From assembly GCA_021731185.1 (NCBI GenBank), contig JAKFXW010000097.1, positions 1-9,536 of the forward strand: a stretch of DNA of 9,536 nt, read 5' to 3'. A program made the position numbers and the translations under genes. Shown here in pieces: positions 6,612 through 9,536 of the stretch; position 1 is the stretch's first letter; each line of letters opens with the position of its first letter. Below the pieces are notes generated by a model that was given only the letters and a program-made list of their open reading frames with translations, made no database searches and had not been told where the DNA came from. The stretch is from Gallionellaceae bacterium. Its GTDB lineage: Bacteria; Pseudomonadota; Gammaproteobacteria; Burkholderiales; Gallionellaceae.

Positions 6612-7883
6612 TTACGGCGGGGCTAATTTCTGCAAGCGTTGCTGCGCCGCTGCATGATTAAAACTGGCAGCACCCGCTTGGTCAAGTTGCATGGCGCGCT
6701 GATAATATTGTGCCGCAAGTTCATTCTGTCCGAGATGATCGAGGCTGACTGCCAGATTAAAATTGAATTGCGCGTTTTCCATCTCTCTATTAACTGCATT
6801 GAAATATGCTTGCTGCGCGTCACCCCAGCGTGATTGTTCGGCATAAACATTGCCCAGCGCAAAGTAAAGAATACCAGCATGAGGGCGGTGCGGGATTAAA
6901 AGTTTAAGGTGACTTTCCGCACTGGACGGATCGCTCAAATTCAGCGTGGACATGGCAGCATATGCTGCAGGGTCGCGCGGGTCTAATGCCAGTACCTGAC
7001 TGTAATATTGTATGGCGAGACCATCATTTTGTTGCTGCTGTGCGATGGCTGCCATGCCCAACAAGGCATCACGATTTTTTGTATCCTGCTGCAATATCGC
7101 CTGGTAAAGTTCCTCAGCGGTAATCATATTCCCTGCGCGATAGGCACGATAGGCATCTGCTAATTGCGCAGAGATATTATTTACATGCGGCTTGAACATC
7201 AGCAAGGGAGGTGGCTCAGCCGGAGGAGCGGACACTAGAGCAGGCTGTGCAGTGCTGGCGGCAGAAGGCGTTTTAGAACGAGTACCAGATTTTTTTGTAA
7301 AGGCTGTTGCGATAGAAACAGATTTATTCCCATTTGTCTGGCTGGTAGACATTGTTCCCTTATTGTCCCCTTGTGGGATGTGGGACGAGATTGCTGGCTC
7401 GATACTGGTGGGAAGTGGCGTATCAGCAACCAAGTTCTCAGGAGTCGTAGCGATAGGGGCAGCAGGTGCGATTGCCATGCGATGCGGCACTTGTGGTGTG
7501 GGTGGAATGGCGGTTTCCAGCCAGATATAAATGCCGCCCACAAACGCAAAAAACAATCCCGAGATAACTGCAATAGGCACAATACCCAGGTTAATTTTGT
7601 TTGATTTAGGGGCAATTTTTGCGGCAAATAAATTTTGTGCCGTCACGCGTGCCGGCCCTAATTCGATAGCGGTTTTGCGATCCGAGGCAGCAGCTTCGTG
7701 TGCGGACGCTTGCGGTAAGGCTTCCAGCGTTAACTCATTGTCCCCTTGTGGGGCATTGTCCCCTTGTGGGGCAGAGGTTACGCTGGGTGTGGTTGCAGCA
7801 GGGCTGGGTTGATTGGATAGCCCGGATTGATTGGATAAGCGAGCCTCTTCAGATTTTTTAAGTGCGTCTAATAGCAGGCTCAT
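6612..7883 (-). CDS. mshN: MshN-like membrane-anchored TPR protein
   Basis: Probable assembly or stability factor of the pilus machine; the exact role of MshN is not established. 423 residues. The N-terminus MSLLLDALKKSEEAR is the short cytoplasmic signature shared by MshN and GspB-type proteins. A disordered stretch (16-95) follows, then one transmembrane helix at about 98-121 (IVPIAVISGLFFAFVGGIYIWL), a Pro/Ala/Ser/Thr-rich periplasmic linker (about 125-230), and tetratricopeptide repeats at about 238-403 (AYRAYRAGNMITAEELYQAIL; LALDPRDPAAYAAMSTL; ALGNVYAEQSRWGDAQQAY; FNLAVSLDHLGQNELAAQYY). The start ATG overlaps the mshL stop by 4 nt and has no clear Shine-Dalgarno, so coupling is likely. 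Odd: both linkers carry in-frame copies of the window's short DNA repeat (APQGDNAPQGDN at 38-49, PQGDNKGTMS at 170-179), and LSNQ is duplicated at 16-25. The stop is 27 nt before mshE. Confidence 0.75.
   Translation of the reverse strand: MSLLLDALKKSEEARLSNQSGLSNQPSPAATTPSVTSAPQGDNAPQGDNELTLEALPQASAHEAAASDRKTAIELGPARVTAQNLFAAKIAPKSNKINLGIVPIAVISGLFFAFVGGIYIWLETAIPPTPQVPHRMAIAPAAPIATTPENLVADTPLPTSIEPAISSHIPQGDNKGTMSTSQTNGNKSVSIATAFTKKSGTRSKTPSAASTAQPALVSAPPAEPPPLLMFKPHVNNISAQLADAYRAYRAGNMITAEELYQAILQQDTKNRDALLGMAAIAQQQQNDGLAIQYYSQVLALDPRDPAAYAAMSTLNLSDPSSAESHLKLLIPHRPHAGILYFALGNVYAEQSRWGDAQQAYFNAVNREMENAQFNFNLAVSLDHLGQNELAAQYYQRAMQLDQAGAASFNHAAAQQRLQKLAPP
7347..7378 (-). repeat. Compound copy of the short repeat inside mshN
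   Basis: On the coding strand CCACAAGGGGACAAT (7378-7364 region) matches the 18-bp unit at 7737-7772. It is directly followed by AAGGGAACAATGTCT (7361-7347), a second copy with one core substitution. Read in one frame they give PQGDN then KGTMS in the proline-rich periplasmic linker of MshN. Confidence 0.85.
7737..7772 (-). repeat. Exact tandem pair of an 18-bp palindromic repeat unit inside mshN
   Basis: Two identical adjacent 18-bp units (plus strand ATTGTCCCCTTGTGGGGC, at 7737-7754 and 7755-7772). Each contains the perfect dyad CCCC-TTGT-GGGG. On the coding strand they read in frame as APQGDN APQGDN in the disordered cytoplasmic segment of MshN. The same core recurs at 7347-7378 and 3642-3660. 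Confidence 0.95.
7809..7837 (-). repeat. Short direct repeat near the mshN start (18-bp period)
   Basis: TTGATTGGATA occurs at 7809-7819 and 7827-7837 on the plus strand, 18 bp apart. It encodes the duplicated LSNQ of RLSNQSGLSNQP at MshN residues 15-25. It is another sign that this disordered segment expands by small in-frame duplications. Confidence 0.8.
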
Positions 7884-9536
7884 AGTTTGTTGCTGTTATC
7901 GTCGCTGGGTTTGTTATTTGACTTGAAAAAATTCTGGTCGGGTAAAGTGTCGCGAAAACGATCCAGATCTCCTTCAACACTGGCATTTTTGAGTATCACC
8001 GGACGCAGGAAAATTACCAGTTCTGTTTTAGTCGTGGTGTCATTGCGGTTCTTGAAAAAATTGCCGAAAAATGGAATTTGCCCAAGCAACGGAATTTCAT
8101 CTGACAGTTTTTCCACACGATCTTCCATTAAACCACCCAACACCGCGATTTGATTATTTTCAATTCTCAACACGGATTCAATCTCGCGCGTTTGAGTCTG
8201 TGGAATGCGACTGACGGTGGGCGGGATGGTTTGAGCCAACTGCGGGTTAGGGTCATTAACGAAACCTAGCAAGCGGGTGATGGAAGGACGCAGATTGAGC
8301 AGCACGGTGTCGTTATCGTTAATCTGCGGAGTTACGCTTATAATGAAACCGACCGGGATAACATTCGGTGTCGTGGTAAATGTGGTAAACGCGCTGCTGT
8401 TGCCGATGGGCGCAGAAGTGGTGGAGTTAATAACGAAGTACACTAGGTTATCCACTACGCGCAACATGGCGGTTTGATTGTTCATCACGCTTAACTTGGG
8501 GCTGGATAAAACCTTCACATTACCAAATGATTCCAGCAACGTGATGGAGGCAGCAATACTGCCAATTGCCGAGGTAGGATTTAGATAACCTAGATTAAAA
8601 ATGCTGCCGGTATTTGCTGCAACTTGAGTGCCGGTTGCAATCTGGCTGACATTAAAGCCTGTGCCACCTATTCCGCGAACGCGCGACCAATCTATCCCTT
8701 GCTGATAATTATTGCTTAACCGTACTTCAACAATGGTGGCCTCGATCAACACTTGGCGGCGTGCGCTGAGCATGATTTGATCAACAAACTCCTGAATTTT
8801 TTCATGCTGCTTGCTGGTCGCACGCACGGTGATGATGCCCGTTTCCGGATTAGCAATGACCGCTGCAGCCTCACGGAAAGTGTTGGTACGCGTGATGGTT
8901 GCGCCGTCAGTTTGCAAGGTGGCAGGGTTGGGACTGCTCTCAATAGTCGCTCTGGCGCGGGTTCTATTGTTGGTGGATTGGCTGCCCGTACCCGATGTGC
9001 TGATCGTGTTATTTTGCTGCAAAAAAGTTTCACTGGAACCTGCCGGAAAGACCTTATCTGTTTCGTGCAGGATGTCTTTAATGTTTTGCGTCAGCGTCAC
9101 CCAAAAATTATTTTTAGTGGTATTTTTGATGGTCAGCGACGAGTTGTTACTGGATGGGGTACCTGCACCCGTTGCACTACCAGAAGTGCCAGAGCCAGAA
9201 GTGCCAGAGCCAACCTGAGTAGAATTGGACATGGTCCCTTCTGAATCACGGCTCATGTTGACATAGTCAATTTTGTAATGTTTGAGATAAGGCGTGTCGG
9301 GCATGACGATCAGATTCGCGCCATTCAACTCGTAGCGGATTTCTACTTGCCGTGCCATGCGATCCAGAATTTGTGGCAAAGTTTGATTGATGGCATTGAG
9401 CGTGACATTACCTTGTATGCCGCCATGAATATCCAGATTGATTTTTGCATCCCGCGCCAGCGCGAATAAAATTTCATGTGCTGGAACTTGAGTAACAACT
9501 ACGCTGTATGTTTCAACCTTCGTGGCATTTTGTGGG
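7880..9536 (-). CDS. mshL: MshL-type outer-membrane secretin (5' partial)
   Basis: Forms the multimeric outer-membrane pore of an MSHA-type pilus. The frame stays open to the right edge (first full codon 9535-9533), so signal peptide and true start lie outside; 551 residues are visible. Order (visible numbering): an STN/secretin N-terminal short domain at about 10-90, with VTLNAINQTLPQILDRMARQ typical of the family; a Gly/Ser/Thr linker at about 109-133 (GSGTSGSGTSGSATG); an N1-like domain with a Ser/Thr/Asn-rich insertion at about 140-220; the fold around AAVIANPETGIITVRATS; then the secretin beta-barrel domain from about 262 (QVLIEATIVEVRL). The C-terminal signature VLGGLMEDR...IPLLGQIPFFGNFF...TELVIFLRPVIL lies at about 465-514. 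The stop overlaps the mshN start (ATGA), so the two are probably translationally coupled. PilQ or GspD are the alternatives; the MshN/MshE context favours MshL. Confidence 0.85.
   Translation of the reverse strand, partial: PQNATKVETYSVVVTQVPAHEILFALARDAKINLDIHGGIQGNVTLNAINQTLPQILDRMARQVEIRYELNGANLIVMPDTPYLKHYKIDYVNMSRDSEGTMSNSTQVGSGTSGSGTSGSATGAGTPSSNNSSLTIKNTTKNNFWVTLTQNIKDILHETDKVFPAGSSETFLQQNNTISTSGTGSQSTNNRTRARATIESSPNPATLQTDGATITRTNTFREAAAVIANPETGIITVRATSKQHEKIQEFVDQIMLSARRQVLIEATIVEVRLSNNYQQGIDWSRVRGIGGTGFNVSQIATGTQVAANTGSIFNLGYLNPTSAIGSIAASITLLESFGNVKVLSSPKLSVMNNQTAMLRVVDNLVYFVINSTTSAPIGNSSAFTTFTTTPNVIPVGFIISVTPQINDNDTVLLNLRPSITRLLGFVNDPNPQLAQTIPPTVSRIPQTQTREIESVLRIENNQIAVLGGLMEDRVEKLSDEIPLLGQIPFFGNFFKNRNDTTTKTELVIFLRPVILKNASVEGDLDRFRDTLPDQNFFKSNNKPSDDNSNKL
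9181..9210 (-). repeat. Tandem 15-bp duplication in the mshL linker
   Basis: Two exact copies of plus-strand CAGAAGTGCCAGAGC (9181-9195 and 9196-9210). They encode GSGTS twice in the flexible linker of the secretin, and a further degenerate GSATG follows. Probably slippage or unequal exchange in a linker without structural constraint. Confidence 0.95.

Noticed and set aside
7737..7772. CRISPR-like array from the tandem 18-bp units
   Set aside because: Only two adjacent units without spacers, in frame in a gene; not a CRISPR.
8753..9244. Plus-strand ORFs of 135-169 codons opposite mshL and mshE
   Set aside because: They lie wholly opposite strong secretin and ATPase genes, are rich in Arg/Ser/Val shadow composition and have no motif or ribosome site of note.
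9377..9379. TTG as the start of mshL
   Set aside because: The frame continues upstream to the window edge with secretin STN-domain sequence (VPAHEILFALARDAKINLDIHG), so the true start is outside.

Overview
The window lies entirely inside one minus-strand operon for an MSHA-type (mannose-sensitive haemagglutinin-like) type IVa pilus or pseudopilus assembly machine. Reading along the minus strand (right to left) the order is mshL (secretin, 5' end cut by the window edge), mshN (TPR protein), mshE (extension ATPase), mshG (GspF/PilC-type platform protein), an MshI-like PilM/PilN-type fusion, an MshJ-like PilO-type protein, an MshK-like small periplasmic protein, and a long prepilin-like protein whose 3' end runs off the left edge. 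Neighbouring genes overlap by 1-4 nt or are separated by 6-27 nt. There is no plus-strand gene, RNA gene, insertion sequence, CRISPR array or gene-free stretch above 300 bases, and no internal terminator or promoter that I can support. The operon continues beyond both edges.

The organism is a Gram-negative bacterium (outer-membrane secretin, prepilin leader). The protein families and gene order suggest a proteobacterium, most likely a betaproteobacterium of moderate GC. This is an inference from remembered family resemblance, not a search.

As a machine: MshL forms the outer-membrane pore; MshK-, MshJ- and MshI-like proteins form the periplasmic/inner-membrane alignment subcomplex (PilP/PilO/PilN-PilM equivalents); MshG is the membrane platform; MshE is the cytoplasmic ATPase and carries an N-terminal MshEN-type cyclic-di-GMP-binding domain; MshN is a membrane-anchored periplasmic TPR protein. 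The last protein has a prepilin leader but lacks Glu5, so it resembles minor or tip pilins rather than the major pilin.

The machine itself is of a known type. The most unusual signal is a short DNA repeat with core CACAAGGGGACAATG (RC on plus: CATTGTCCCCTTGTG), containing a CCCC-TTGT-GGGG dyad. It occurs several times inside the coding sequences: twice in tandem and again as a compound copy in mshN, and once at the mshG/mshI junction, with weaker look-alikes in mshJ and mshL. Copies are read in different frames (PQGDN versus KGTMS), which argues for a mobile or dispersed DNA element and against a protein motif. Other points of note are a dockerin/EF-hand-like calcium loop in the prepilin-like protein, altered consensus positions in the MshE c-di-GMP motifs, and a gene order that differs from Vibrio, with no mshM between mshL and mshN.
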